A DNA stretch of 64,000 nucleotides from Bathynomus jamesi. Taxonomy: Eukaryota; Arthropoda; Malacostraca; Isopoda; Cirolanidae. Below the pieces are notes generated by a model. The model had not been told where the DNA came from. It was given only the letters and a program-made list of their open reading frames with translations, and made no database searches. Where the stretch lies: assembly GCA_023014485.1 (NCBI GenBank), contig JAJOZX010002581.1, forward strand, positions 531,001-595,000, read 5' to 3'. Both the position numbers and the translations under genes were made by a program. This document shows, piece after piece, positions 41,867 through 51,657 of the stretch (the stretch's first letter is position 1; each line of letters opens with the position of its first letter).

Positions 41867-43306
41867 TCACTCCGGGGTCACCAATTTATAGTGGCCTACG
41901 GATCCCCGATTTGATGTGGCTAAGAAAGTAAGCGTATTATAATTACTGAATAAAATAATATGAAATTAGGGCCACCAATTTGGGCCTACTGCCCAAATAA
42001 ACAATATTTAAATAGGAGAGAGAAATTACCTTGCTGTTTTGTGTTTAATTAGGAAAATAAATCAATTATTTGTTCACAGTGATTAACAATTCAATAAAGG
42101 TATTTATAATGATTAACAATGATATAACGGCATTTATATTATGCTAAAGATGACTGAGTATTAGCAATAAGACATGGTTATACAGTCTAATTCTTAAGTA
42201 CAATGATGATAAACACTAATTTAGGTAAGCTAATGACATGCCGAGTGAACACAGAAATAAATAACGAAGCCGATTGATAACAGAAATAAGGGAAATAAGG
42301 CCCGTACGGATGGTACAGTAAATGGATTAGGCTAGGATGAAATGCATAAAGAACACATAAACAATAAGATGCACGATAAGTAAATTATACGAATGATCAC
42401 AATAACAGGGTGATACAAAATTACAATATTAGTACGACACTTGAAATAGGCCTACTGCGGTCTTGATGAGAGAGTTAGTTTTCCGGTTGCTTGCGTACAC
42501 TTGGATATAGCCTAAACGCGACGCACGATTACACTGTGTAGCCTTCGTGTGAATTGCTTAAGACGAAGGCAAAGGAAGCTTACCGCAAATGATGAATATG
42601 CTGGAGATTGAAAAGCTACTTGAAGGTTGACCGTATTGCGTTCGCCCTTGCTGACCTTGGAGACTGTAGACCTAGGGGAAGGTTGACCGTATTGCGTTTG
42701 GCCCGTCGAAGATGACCTTGAAGACGGTAGAGTGGCCTGTTCAAATACTTGTTGAGCGGACGCCGATCGAATTGTCGTGGAGGATGAGTAAAGCGAAATG
42801 GGTTTGTGGCCTGTAGCTTAATAGGAGGTTTACGGACCTGGGACTCGAAAGGTGTCTCTGTGGTCAGGTTGGCCTTGCCGGCGAGAGGATGAAATGTTGA
42901 CAGCAGGTAGAGAACTGGTAAGAGGCCAACGGATCGCCTACAGCAGTGATATTCTTTCTTGCAGGAAGGAATTGTAGAGTCGCCTCAAGTGCTGCTTCGT
43001 TCTTGTATACTTGAAGTGTAACTTGGGACTGAGGCCGGCTGAGGTCGTGATGGCGCCACGTGGAGAGAGCAGATTCACGAGGACAAAGTAACGAGCGGAG
43101 TGAGGGCGAATTCCAGTGAACTCTGCTTTATATAGGCTCGTAAGACACTAACTTTTCTCGGGCCTTTTTTGGGAAGACACAAGCGTCCTTTTGTTTCTGT
43201 TTCCTTGAACACCACATGTGTTTTTTGCTTCCTGATGATTCTAAGATGTCTGCAAACGGCGGGGAAGAAGTAATTTCTCTGTCTATTTCTTTGTCTGCCC
43301 TCTACA
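41867..43306 (-). mobile_element. LTR-like block with primer-binding-site-like sequence and TATA box
   Basis: On the minus strand a block of about 1.4 kb starts TGTAGAGGGC (43306). It contains a TATA box CCTATATAAAGC (43125-43136) followed by a GC-rich transcribed-looking region, and ends at TTGGTGACCCCGGAGTGACT (41867-41886). That resembles the tRNA primer-binding site just after the 5' LTR in some invertebrate LTR retrotransposons. Only LTR plus primer site would be present, with no gag or pol. A duplicated 56-bp unit (GAAGGTTGACCGTATTGCGT) lies at 42622-42735. There is no second LTR to compare. Confidence 0.4.
43125..43136 (-). promoter_or_regulatory. TATA-box in the LTR-like block
   Basis: CCTATATAAAGC on the minus strand, with GC-rich sequence downstream. 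It would be the core promoter if the block is an LTR. Confidence 0.35.
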
Positions 43307-43360
43307 TATATATATATATATATGATGAATAAAACCACGAAGGAAAGGAAACACAAAAAG

Positions 43361-43400
43361 GTGCTCAAGCGCTTTCGTCTAATGACATCCTCAGGAACAC
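43361..43400 (-). ncRNA. Hammerhead-like motif in PLE-2 left end
   Basis: Identical over 40 nt to the PLE-1 motifs: GTGTTC stem strand, CTGAGGA core, GAAA core, GAGCAC return strand. Confidence 0.6.
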
Positions 43401-43510
43401 TGAAGTACATAAAAGGTTACGGCCTATATATAGGTTACAGAAAGAAAAAAAAAATAAATAAATAACATACATACACACAAACATATATATATATATGTAC
43501 ATACATATCT

Positions 43511-43547
<37 letters not shown>

Positions 43548-43778
43548 ATAAACAGAGAAGTAAAAATAAAACTTAAAAATTAAAAATTAGAGGATTAACA
43601 AAGAGGCAAACAGATTTGTAAGGAAAAATATCGATTTTTAGCACAAGATCAAATGAATTCTAAAAATACAAATTTATACTGGAAATCTGCCCGGGTTTTA
43701 ACACTTTGCCTTTTAGAGTCAAGTTTCGATATATAAAAATAAAATGAAGATTAAAAGTTAATAAAGTAGCGTACAAGT

Positions 43779-44155
43779 TTACCAAAGATTTAGCGTCCTA
43801 CCCTTTTTATCTAAATTTGTTTTGAAGGAATTTAAAACAACAGGATCGAGTTGAAAAAGACCTTTGCTTATGTTGAAGTTATTTGAAAGTTGGATAATGG
43901 CAGACTCAAGAATATTTCTATTGACAATGTTGCTAGAATGAAATAAAACTGAAGCATTATTCCAATCAATACAGTGGGATAACTCTGACAAATGGACAAA
44001 AAGGGCACTGGACAACTGTCCTGTTCTAACGGAATATTGATGCTGTTTTATACGTGTTTGCAGATCCTTTCCCGTCTGACCTATGTAAAAGGAATCACAT
44101 TGTTTACACCCAATTTTATAGATAATGCCTGAATTATTGGTAGGGCTATTTTTTA
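43779..44155 (-). pseudogene. PLE-2 GIY-YIG endonuclease domain (minus-strand copy)
   Basis: Reads NSGIIYKIGCKQCDSFYIGQ and TGKDLQTRIKQHQYSV, then HCIDWNN and ends RTLNLW-stop. It is the C-terminal nuclease of the PLE, separated from the RT frame by a 2-bp deletion near 44155 relative to PLE-1. The CxxC pair and YIG-x-TG are intact. It provides the target nick in this class of element. Confidence 0.85.
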
Positions 44156-45660
44156 CTGATATTTTTCACAATATTGTTATATGAAAATATTACATTAATA
44201 TCCAAAAGTTTAAGTACATTAGCAATGCCTAAAAAGCCCGGGAAAAATGGAAGTACTAAAATATTTTTTGATAAAGTACGAGTGTTATTATTGACACGAT
44301 AGAAAGTTATTTTTGCCTTGTTGAGACAAGATTCCATAAACGCAGATGGGTAACACAGATCACTTCCAATACCGTTGATTTTTTCCAATTCGGGATCGAT
44401 GTATTCCGGACTGGCGATCCTAAGGGCGCGGAGAAACATTGATGAAAAAATGGCCTTCTTAGTGGGGGTGTCATGTCCCGAGTAAAAGTGTACGTAGGAC
44501 AAATTGTTTGTTGTTTTCCGATAGATACTAAACTTAAAACCTGGGCTTTCCCTATGTACACGCACATCCAAAAATGGGATTGAATTGTCTTGTTCCACTT
44601 CTAAAGTAAACTTAATGGAGGGGACTTGATCATTTAACTGAAGGAGGAAGTTATCCAGGTCACGATTCATGGGCCAGATACACAAAATATCGTCGACGTA
44701 CCGCAACCAAGGGATGCCAACCCCCAGGATTCTCGGAATGTAAGTAATTTCGAAAAACTCCATATAAATATTGGAGAGGAGGGGCGATAAGGGGTTGCCC
44801 ATGGCCATCCCAAACACTTGTTGATAATACTCGTTATTGAAAGTGAATTTACAGTCTTTGATGCAAAGCTTAATAAGTTCCAAAACAATGTGTGAAGGTA
44901 GTGGCAGGTCATACTTATGTAATTCTTGGGAGAGAAAGTCAAGCATATCGTCAATCGGCACTTTTGTAAACAATGAACAAACATCAAAACTGATCAATCT
45001 ATCGTTAGTTTCAGTACGTGCATTATTCAATTTTTCCGTAAGATCCATGGAATTTTTTACATGTGAATCAGAGATAGTTCCGAGAATGGGGGACAAGACT
45101 TTGACAAGCCATTTGGAGAGTTTATAAGTAATAGAGCCAACCGAGCTAATAATAGGGCGCATAGGGTTGCCAGGTTTGTGGGTTTTAATGAGACCGTAAA
45201 GGTAGGGCAGAGAAGGTGAAGTGGACATGAAAAGCGGAATTAAGTCCTTATGATCTTTGAGAATGCGTTTCAAGCCACTATTAAATGATTTGATGACGTC
45301 ATCCTGCGGGTTCTTCCTAAGTTTGCTGTATGTGGCGGGGTCCTGGAGAAGCTCGTTCATCTTTCTGATGTAGTCTACTTTGTCCATAATAACTATGGTG
45401 TTAGCCTTGTCTGCTTTAGTAATATGGAGCTCCCCATCTTTTTTTAATTGTGAGAGGCTATTGCGAAAACGTTTAGGAAAGTTATCTTCGTAATTACTAT
45501 TCGCCGCACTATAAACGAGGTCTTTAACTATGTTAAAAATACTGAGGGAGATTACACTGTTTTTCAAAACAAGCGAGACTGTAACAAATTTGTAAAGCCG
45601 AAGGTTTTTTAACAATAAAAAAGGACATACCATATCCAAGGGCACTTTTTGCATCGTCAC
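44146..45660 (-). CDS. PLE-2 reverse transcriptase (504-codon open frame)
   Basis: This is the longest open frame in the window. Fingers and palm motifs: ELHITKADKANTIVIMDKVD, PYLYGLIKTHKPGNPMRPII, SVGSITYKLSKWLVKVL, RLISFDVCSLFTKVPIDDML, VFGMAMGNPLSPLLSNIYME, RYVDDILCIWP (catalytic) and IPFLDVRVHRE, then the thumb and linker to NNIVKNI. PLE RTs resemble telomerase RT more than LINE RTs, and KTHKPG is diagnostic. The N-terminal region continues in another frame (45844-45533), and the first 40 or so codons here are out of frame with it. The C-terminal GIY-YIG follows after a 2-bp deletion. The RT core itself is undamaged. Confidence 0.9.
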   Translation of the reverse strand: MTMQKVPLDMVCPFLLLKNLRLYKFVTVSLVLKNSVISLSIFNIVKDLVYSAANSNYEDNFPKRFRNSLSQLKKDGELHITKADKANTIVIMDKVDYIRKMNELLQDPATYSKLRKNPQDDVIKSFNSGLKRILKDHKDLIPLFMSTSPSLPYLYGLIKTHKPGNPMRPIISSVGSITYKLSKWLVKVLSPILGTISDSHVKNSMDLTEKLNNARTETNDRLISFDVCSLFTKVPIDDMLDFLSQELHKYDLPLPSHIVLELIKLCIKDCKFTFNNEYYQQVFGMAMGNPLSPLLSNIYMEFFEITYIPRILGVGIPWLRYVDDILCIWPMNRDLDNFLLQLNDQVPSIKFTLEVEQDNSIPFLDVRVHRESPGFKFSIYRKTTNNLSYVHFYSGHDTPTKKAIFSSMFLRALRIASPEYIDPELEKINGIGSDLCYPSAFMESCLNKAKITFYRVNNNTRTLSKNILVLPFFPGFLGIANVLKLLDINVIFSYNNIVKNISKK

Positions 45661-45844
45661 TAATGTTTTTCGAAGAAAGGTTCAAAACACACTTTGAGCT
45701 TGCTTTTTTAATCCACTGACTATTTCGAATAAGACTTTTAATTTTTCGATCCAAAATGTTACGAAGTGAAGAAGTTCTCCGACGCAACTCGTTGTAAATT
45801 TCATCAAACAAAGGTTGGATCCACGGTTGGGGAATAACGGTCAC
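45533..45844 (-). pseudogene. PLE-2 N-terminal region
   Basis: Reads LRRRTSSLRNILDRKIKSLI and SDDAKSALGYGMSFFIVKK. This is the N-terminal segment preceding the PLE RT (leucine/lysine-rich, predicted helical). A one-base frameshift near 45620 separates it from the RT frame, and it is cut off at the inverted junction near 45840, so the true N-terminus is missing. Confidence 0.7.
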
Positions 45845-46378
45845 AAAATTATGTTTTGCGTCAATAATAACACTCGTACTTTGTCAAAAAATATTTTAGT
45901 ACTTCCATTTTTCCCGGGCTGTTTAGGCATTGCTAATGTATTTAAACTTTTGGATATTAATGTAGTATTTTCATATAACAATATTGTGAAAAATATCATA
46001 GTAAAAAATAGCCCTACCAATAATTCAGGCATTATCTATAAAATTGGTTGTAAACAATGTGATTCCTTTTACATAGGTCAGACGGGAAAGGATTTGCACA
46101 CACGTATAAAACAGCATCAATATTCCGTTAGAACAGGACAGTTGTCCAGTGCTCTTTTTGTCCATTTGTCAGAGTTATCCCACTGTATTGATTGGAATAA
46201 TGCTTCAGTTTTATTTCACTCTAGCAACATTGTTAATAGAAATATTCTTGAGTCTGCCATTATCCAACTAACAAATAACTTCAACATAAGCAAAGGTCTT
46301 TTTCAACTCGATCCTGTTGTTTTGAATTCCTTCAGAACAGATTTAGATAAGAAAGGTAGAACGCTAAATCTTTGGTAA
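45841..46378 (+). pseudogene. Inverted partial PLE-2 copy: linker and intact GIY-YIG domain
   Basis: A plus-strand frame starting near 45860 encodes VNNNTRTLSKNILVLPFFPG, then SGIIYKIGCKQCDSFYIGQT, GKDLHTRIKQHQYSVRTGQ and the end RTLNLW-stop. It is the same C-terminal region as in the minus-strand copy but unbroken, without the 2-bp deletion. It lacks an RT. Junction with the minus-strand copy is at about 45840, giving back-to-back nuclease genes. Confidence 0.85.
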
Positions 46379-46429
46379 ATTTGTATGCCACTAACTTTTA
46401 TTTTTCAATTTTTATATACAAAAAAATAG

Positions 46430-46805
46430 GGCAGAGTGCTAAAACCCGGGCAGATTTCCAGTATAAATTTGTATATATATTTTATTTTTTTATCTATAAC
46501 ATTGGTTGGAAACAATTCTTTTAATCTTGTGCTAAAAATCGATATGCTAAAACCCGGGCAGATTTCAAGTATAAATTTGTATATATATTTTATTTTTTTA
46601 TCTATACATTGGTTGGAAACAATTCTTTTAATCTTGTGCTAAAAATCGATAATTGTTCAATTTTGTTTTTATACAAAAAGAGCAGAGTGCTAAAACCCGG
46701 GCAGATTTCCAGTACAAATTTGTATATATATATATATATATATTTTTTTTTTTTATCTATAACATTGGTTGGAAACAATTCTTTTAATCTTGTGCTAAAA
46801 ATCGA
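46430..46805 (+). repeat. Tandem repeat (about 3 units) in the PLE-2 3' region
   Basis: A unit beginning GCTAAAACCCGGGCAGATTT and ending TTGTGCTAAAAATCGAT occurs three times, from about 46438, 46545 and 46688. The opposite end of PLE-2 (43640-43710) has a single copy. Confidence 0.85.
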
Positions 46806-46874
46806 TAGTTTTCCTTATAAATTTGTGTGCCCCCTTCCACAATCCTTTAATTTTGTTTTTCCGTTTATTGTATA

Positions 46875-46908
<34 letters not shown>

Positions 46909-46951
46909 TTTCTGTAACCTATATATAGGTTGTAACTCTTTATGTACTTCA

Positions 46952-46991
46952 GTGTTCCTGAGGATGTCATTAGACCAAAGCGCTTGAGCAC
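46952..46991 (+). ncRNA. Mutated hammerhead-like motif in PLE-2 right end
   Basis: Same motif as the other three PLE copies, but the conserved GAAA core reads CAAA (GACCAAAG), a change that would abolish hammerhead cleavage. Confidence 0.55.
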
Positions 46992-47972
46992 CATCTGTGT
47001 TTCCTTTCCTTCGTGGTTTTATTAATCATAAATACTTTTCACGTGTTACTTTCGTGAAATAATTTTCATATATATATATATATATATAAGACCTGTTATT
47101 TTGTTTGAACTTTGCAATTTTCTAATTAAATAACAAGTATTCCATGTTTGTCCGTCCTTTTAATTTTAATTTTTTATTATCACTTTTAAACTCTTTATTA
47201 CATATTAAATAGAATTAAATAAAATTAACTAATTAACTGCAGTAAGTGAAAGCGTTAAGATTAAGATTAAAAAATACCAAATATAGATTAATATGAAGAT
47301 AGAAAAAGCGGTTAATTGTTGATTTTCACTCAAATGCTAAATTATGTGAATTTAGATATTCTGGATGCAAATACAAAAGAATACAAAGGACATCAAACAG
47401 CAACAGAACGTCTGGTCTTTACGAGGCTGTCTGTTTAAAAAGGAAGGTTAAAAGATGGAAGAAAATTTAGAGACAAGTGAAAATTTTAAAGCAAAGCAAA
47501 GAAGGGAGGGAGGGGGAAAGAAAAGGAGGAAATTTAAAGATAAGCGAATATTTTAAAGCAAAGAGAAGAGAATCTGAGTGAAAATTCTACAATCCTTTTA
47601 TACGCTAACAAATGCTTCTAGCTGTAGGTTTAGGGTAAGATTAGCATCTAGTCTCTTTTAAAATAACTCGACCGAATTACTATGAACTACGCTGGCTGGT
47701 AATATATTCTACAAATTAACTGCACAACTGAAGAAGAAATCCTTAGCTTCATTACAATTAAAATGTTTATCTACTAATTTCAGCCCATTACCGCCATTTC
47801 TATCTGCATTTCTAAAGTTGTCGACGTTATCAAATCCCTTAATCAGGTTAAACACCTGAATTAAATCTTCTCGAATAAACCTTTACAGAAGTGAGAATAA
47901 ATTTAACGTTTCTAAACGGGCAGCGTATGATTGGCTTCTAAGTCTGGGAATCATCTTAGTAGCCCGTCGTCG

Positions 47973-48009
47973 AACAGTGCCACCAACTGTAAAAAAAACG
48001 GCCAAAATT
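47973..48009 (+). repeat. Transib left terminal inverted repeat
   Basis: AACAGTG then CCACCAACTGTA then AAAAAAACG; the outermost C has become A. The heptamer, 12-bp gap and A-rich nonamer-like arrangement recalls a 12-RSS. Confidence 0.75.
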
Positions 48010-48770
48010 ATTTCTTAGCTTCTCCTGGTTTTCGACGATATTTCAATCAATTGGTTATTTAGAGAATACTTGAACTAAATGTTATTAACTTGTTTTAAGA
48101 CAATTACAGTGCAGTAATTATTTATTTATTATAATTTATATGGGTTTAGTGTTTATACTTGAGTTATGCCTAATTGACACAATCTGTTCATTTGTGATGT
48201 ATTGCACTCAGCTTAGATCTGATGGGAAACCTTTCAGGTTACCATTAATTTATACCACTATTTTTAATAATAATGATGATGATGATAATAAGAACAATAA
48301 TAGTAATAGCAGTAGCACATTTGATACTTTTCAATTGATATGTACAAGTATATATGATAAGACTCCATTTTCGAAATTGATCATTTCATTTTATATTAGC
48401 GATTAATATAACTTTAACTTCTAAATCTATAATTACATAAAGGAAAGAGAGATGAAATTAATAAATCAAAATAAATTTATTATACTATAAGCCATTATAA
48501 TTACATTTTCAATTAACAGAAATAAACAAAAATTATATAAAATATCTATATTTTTTTATAATTTGAAATAAATTTTCCGTATGTTATAAAATTCTAATAG
48601 AAATAAATGTAATATAGTTATAACAGTTTATAGCTGTTAAGATAAGAAATAATAACATCAAACATAATGCATAGCTACTAATTGGAATAAATCATATTGT
48701 AAAACATTAAATTCTACATTAAATTCAATTTTGAATTTCATTTCATAGTTATTATGAAAAAAGGTTTGGC

Positions 48771-49562
48771 CTAATCATCTTCATCATCAGAACTTAGATC
48801 TAAATTTGAAAGATCAACATTATGTTTCAGAAGTGAGACAGCATCGTGAGACAAACAACTCTTTTTAACCGGGTCAAATTTTCTCAAACTAATGATAACT
48901 GGATCACTAGACATTAAGAAATAATGGAGGTGATCTTTAATTGTGTCATGCCTTGATATCTTTCTTGAATGGGGCTGTCGTGCATTTCTTATGTGTTTAT
49001 TAAGAGCCTTTTGTGCCTCTTCTGAATACATCCCACTTAGTAAAATATGTTTATTTATCACTTCTTTCCCATGAATAAGTACCTTATGAATGGATGGTGG
49101 CATCTTAATTTCAGAAATTTCTATTTCTACAAGGTAGCAGCTCATTTTAGTTTTCGCCAGATCTTTATTCGAAGGATATACATTAACACCATGTTGTAAA
49201 AGAGATTTCCTCAATATATTGTAGCCCCTATAGCTCATATCTGTTTGAAGAATAAGAGCTAATGCTTCCTCCTTTGTGTATTTAATGGGCGTCTTAGAAT
49301 TTAAAGCTCTCTTGATTTTACTTGGTCGAGAGGGAGACATCGTTGCTTCTTTCATTACAAAAGCAAAATCTCGTTTTTGCGAGTCTCCTCTGACTGACCT
49401 TGCCACAGCAAAAGCGAGCAACTCTTCGTCCTTATCAGCTAATGCAGCTGTCATTCTTCTTTTTGATCTCTCTGACAATTCCTTCCATGAGACAGTAGGT
49501 GGGCGTCCAGGACGAAGTTGTGGTGTAGTCGCATCTTTCAAATTTTCGATAGGCAATATCAT
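48771..49562 (-). pseudogene. Transib/RAG1-like transposase, main frame with catalytic core deleted
   Basis: The 263-codon frame (it extends a few codons upstream as KEWLEKC) has an N-terminal region (PGRPPTVSWKELSERSKRRM, FVMKEATMSPSRPSK, KYTKEEALALILQTDMSYRG) up to SCYLVEIEIS at about residue 150. It then jumps to PPSIHKVLIHGKEVINKHIL, SGMYSEEAQKALNKHIRNAR and DHLHYFLMSSDPVIIS. The latter aligns with the RAG1 segment FHKTLAHVPEII...SEGNESGNK, which holds RAG1's third catalytic residue (Glu962); the equivalent here would be the Glu pair at 181-182. The expected several hundred residues with the two catalytic aspartates are missing. It ends in an acidic tail SSDDEDD. It is not functional as a transposase. 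Confidence 0.65.
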
Positions 49563-49860
49563 GCATTTCTCAAGCCATTCTTTTTAATTTTTTTATTACT
49601 CTATCAAGCTTTCTTGAATATTGTCTATGGAACTTTTTTAGATCAGAAATAAAAGTTCTTATTATTTTGATGCATTCAGTTTTACTTTCATCTGAGAGTG
49701 TCGTTCTGTCAACTAGGATTGTTTCTAATATATGATTTAAAATCAACTGAGCAATATTTTCATTGTTTATCCCATGCTGCTTAACTATTTCAATGAGAGT
49801 TAGCCTTTTTATTGATAAGACCATCTTAGTTTCAGTTTCAACAGCTGAAAAAAATAACAT
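49563..49860 (-). pseudogene. N-terminal part of the Transib-like protein
   Basis: The 96-codon frame MVLSIKRLTLIEIVKQHGIN through HRQYSRKLDRVIKK runs up to an A-rich stretch (about 49590), where a one-base indel shifts it from the downstream frame (KEWLEKCMILPIENL). The combined N-terminal region is helical and basic. The start is probably the Met before VLSIKRL at 49827, or the frame's first Met at 49860. Confidence 0.6.
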
Positions 49861-50660
49861 AAGATTAATATATACTAAGAATATTTATTGTAATCATCAC
49901 GATTGGCATAATTGCTAATTGGCATCATATAACATTTATTCACAATAATTAATTTATTTCATATAGTAATCATTAACATACATACCTAAAATAAATCAAG
50001 GCAATTCACATTATAATAATACTATGCTCAATCACAGTATAACTGATAATGAGAAAAGTTAACACAAGCAAGCCTATATATAGTAAGTTATGCTCAACAC
50101 GCTTGAACATGCTGCAGCAAGTGAGATGATGCGCGCTCATTATTCTGCACTGTCTACCACTAAATAGAATCTTGTTTGAAATTGCGCAAATATGCGCAGC
50201 TATTTCTTTCCCCCTCTTAATTTTCAGTATTTTTCCTGTACAAACTTGCAAAGATTTCGTCCCCATCGATTCCTTTTCATAGTAAGAAGTTTAAGTGAGT
50301 TATTTGTATATTTTTATTTTTTTTAAATAAAACATGTATTATTTTAATTTTTTTAAACGAATATGGAAATTTAAAATTAGATATTTAATGTCTTTACCTA
50401 TTATATGAAGGGTTATTCTATGCAATGGTGATTATGAATTGAAGATTTAACTTTTATATATCATTTTACAGAGATGTTGAATAATCATATATTTTATAGA
50501 AATACGATATATTTATCTATCTTCATAATTAATGTATTTCATCCTATTTTTTATCCCATTAAACTAGCTTTACAATGTGAATAAGATACGATTTAAGAGT
50601 CTTCAAGCACTTTACAATAAAGAAAAGAACTTGGTACCAATTCAAACAAACTTTTTTTTT

Positions 50661-50697
50661 ACTTTTGGCCGATTGTTTTACAATTGGTGGCACAGTG
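50661..50697 (-). repeat. Transib right terminal inverted repeat
   Basis: On the minus strand CACTGTG then CCACCAATTGTA then AAACAATCG. It is the inverted counterpart of 47973-48009 with few mismatches. Confidence 0.75.
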
Positions 50698-50702
50698 CGT
50701 CG

Positions 50703-51657
50703 TACTCTCTCCATTCCGTCTATGTTCTGTCGTAGACCAGAACCGAACAGTATTCAAGGTGTGACCGTACTATGGAATTACATAATATTAGCATTGGTTT
50801 TTGGAACTTAAATGCAAATGATCTACCAATAAATTCTAAGATTCTATTTGCTTTACTAACCGCTTTTGCTTACTTGGTTTAAGAATCGGCAACAAAAATA
50901 CTTAAATTTTCCTCTTCCGTAACACTCGTTAGTGTCTTGTCGCGCATAGAACACTTTTCTTTAACATTGTTTCTACTGATATGCAACGTTTTACATTTAT
51001 CTTTATTAAAGTTAATTTGTCGAATTTCTGCCCACTCGAGTAACTTATTAATATCTTCTTGAATCTGCAAACATTCTGCCGCTGATTTTGTTCGTAACCC
51101 CAATTTTGTATCATCCGCAAGTTTTGAGATTATACTGTTATTTCCTATGTCGATATCATTGATATAAATAATAAAAAGAACTGGTCCCAGAACTGAACCC
51201 TGAAGCTAATTACGCTTCTTCGGTTAGACGCTTTGCTATTAATGATCACTCTTTGTTTACGTCCGCTAAGTCAATTTCACTCCATTTGAGAACATTACCA
51301 ACAATTCCATGAGACTGAAGCTTAGCTAATAATGTCCTATTCGGCACTTTATCAACGTCTTTTGAAAATCGAAATATATATTTACAGTATCATCAAAAAA
51401 GTCGAGCAAATTAGTAAGACAAGAAAGATTACATCGAAAGCCGTGCTAAGAATCCTTAATTAAATTATTCATTGCTAAATGATTAACTATTTTGTCCAAA
51501 TGATCGCCTCATAAGCTTAACAACTACTGAAGTCAGACTAATAGGATGATAATTTTCGGAAAGTCACTTGTTTCATTTTTTTAAATGTTGGCGTAATGTT
51601 TGCAAGTTTTCAAGTTTCCATTCTCCAGAATGTAACGATTTATTATTATTAAATATA
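50703..51657 (-). pseudogene. CR1-like LINE RT palm and C-terminal segment
   Basis: Minus-strand fragments: HPISLTSVV near 51530, GFRCNLSCLTNLLDFF near 51430, GSVLGPVLFIIYINDIDIGN near 51170, LADDTKLGLRTKSAAE near 51110 and INFNKDKCKTLHISRNNV near 50990. The catalytic FADD reads LADD, with both aspartates kept. Multiple stops and frameshifts. Confidence 0.8.

Larger units (their letters stand above)
43321..47085 (-). mobile_element. Penelope-like element PLE-2 with an inverted partial second copy
   Basis: A minus-strand PLE gene (45844-43779) is joined at about 45840 to a plus-strand partial copy (45841-46378) carrying only the last part of the same gene, followed by its 3' terminal sequence. 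Both outer ends (43321-43440 and 46915-47080) carry the same terminal repeat with a hammerhead-like motif, in inverted orientation. It is the same family as PLE-1, with protein similarity along the whole length and near-identical termini. It is better preserved, with two frameshifts in the main gene. Confidence 0.9.
47968..50702 (-). mobile_element. Transib (RAG1-like) DNA transposon, internally deleted, CGTCG TSD
   Basis: Element 47973-50697 (2725 bp) lies between perfect 5-bp duplications CGTCG (47968-47972 and 50698-50702). Its ends are inverted repeats of about 37 bp: left AACAGTGCCACCAACTGTAA, right (complement) CACTGTGCCACCAATTGTAA. A GC-rich 5-bp duplication of CGNCG type and CACWRTG-like first bases are the known hallmarks of Transib. 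The encoded protein retains a C-terminal segment that lines up with the end of the RAG1/Transib catalytic region. It sits within a LINE whose reading frame resumes on the other side. Confidence 0.8.

Noticed and set aside
44837..45127. 96-codon plus-strand frame opposite the PLE-2 RT
   Set aside because: Antisense shadow of the clearly coding RT frame.
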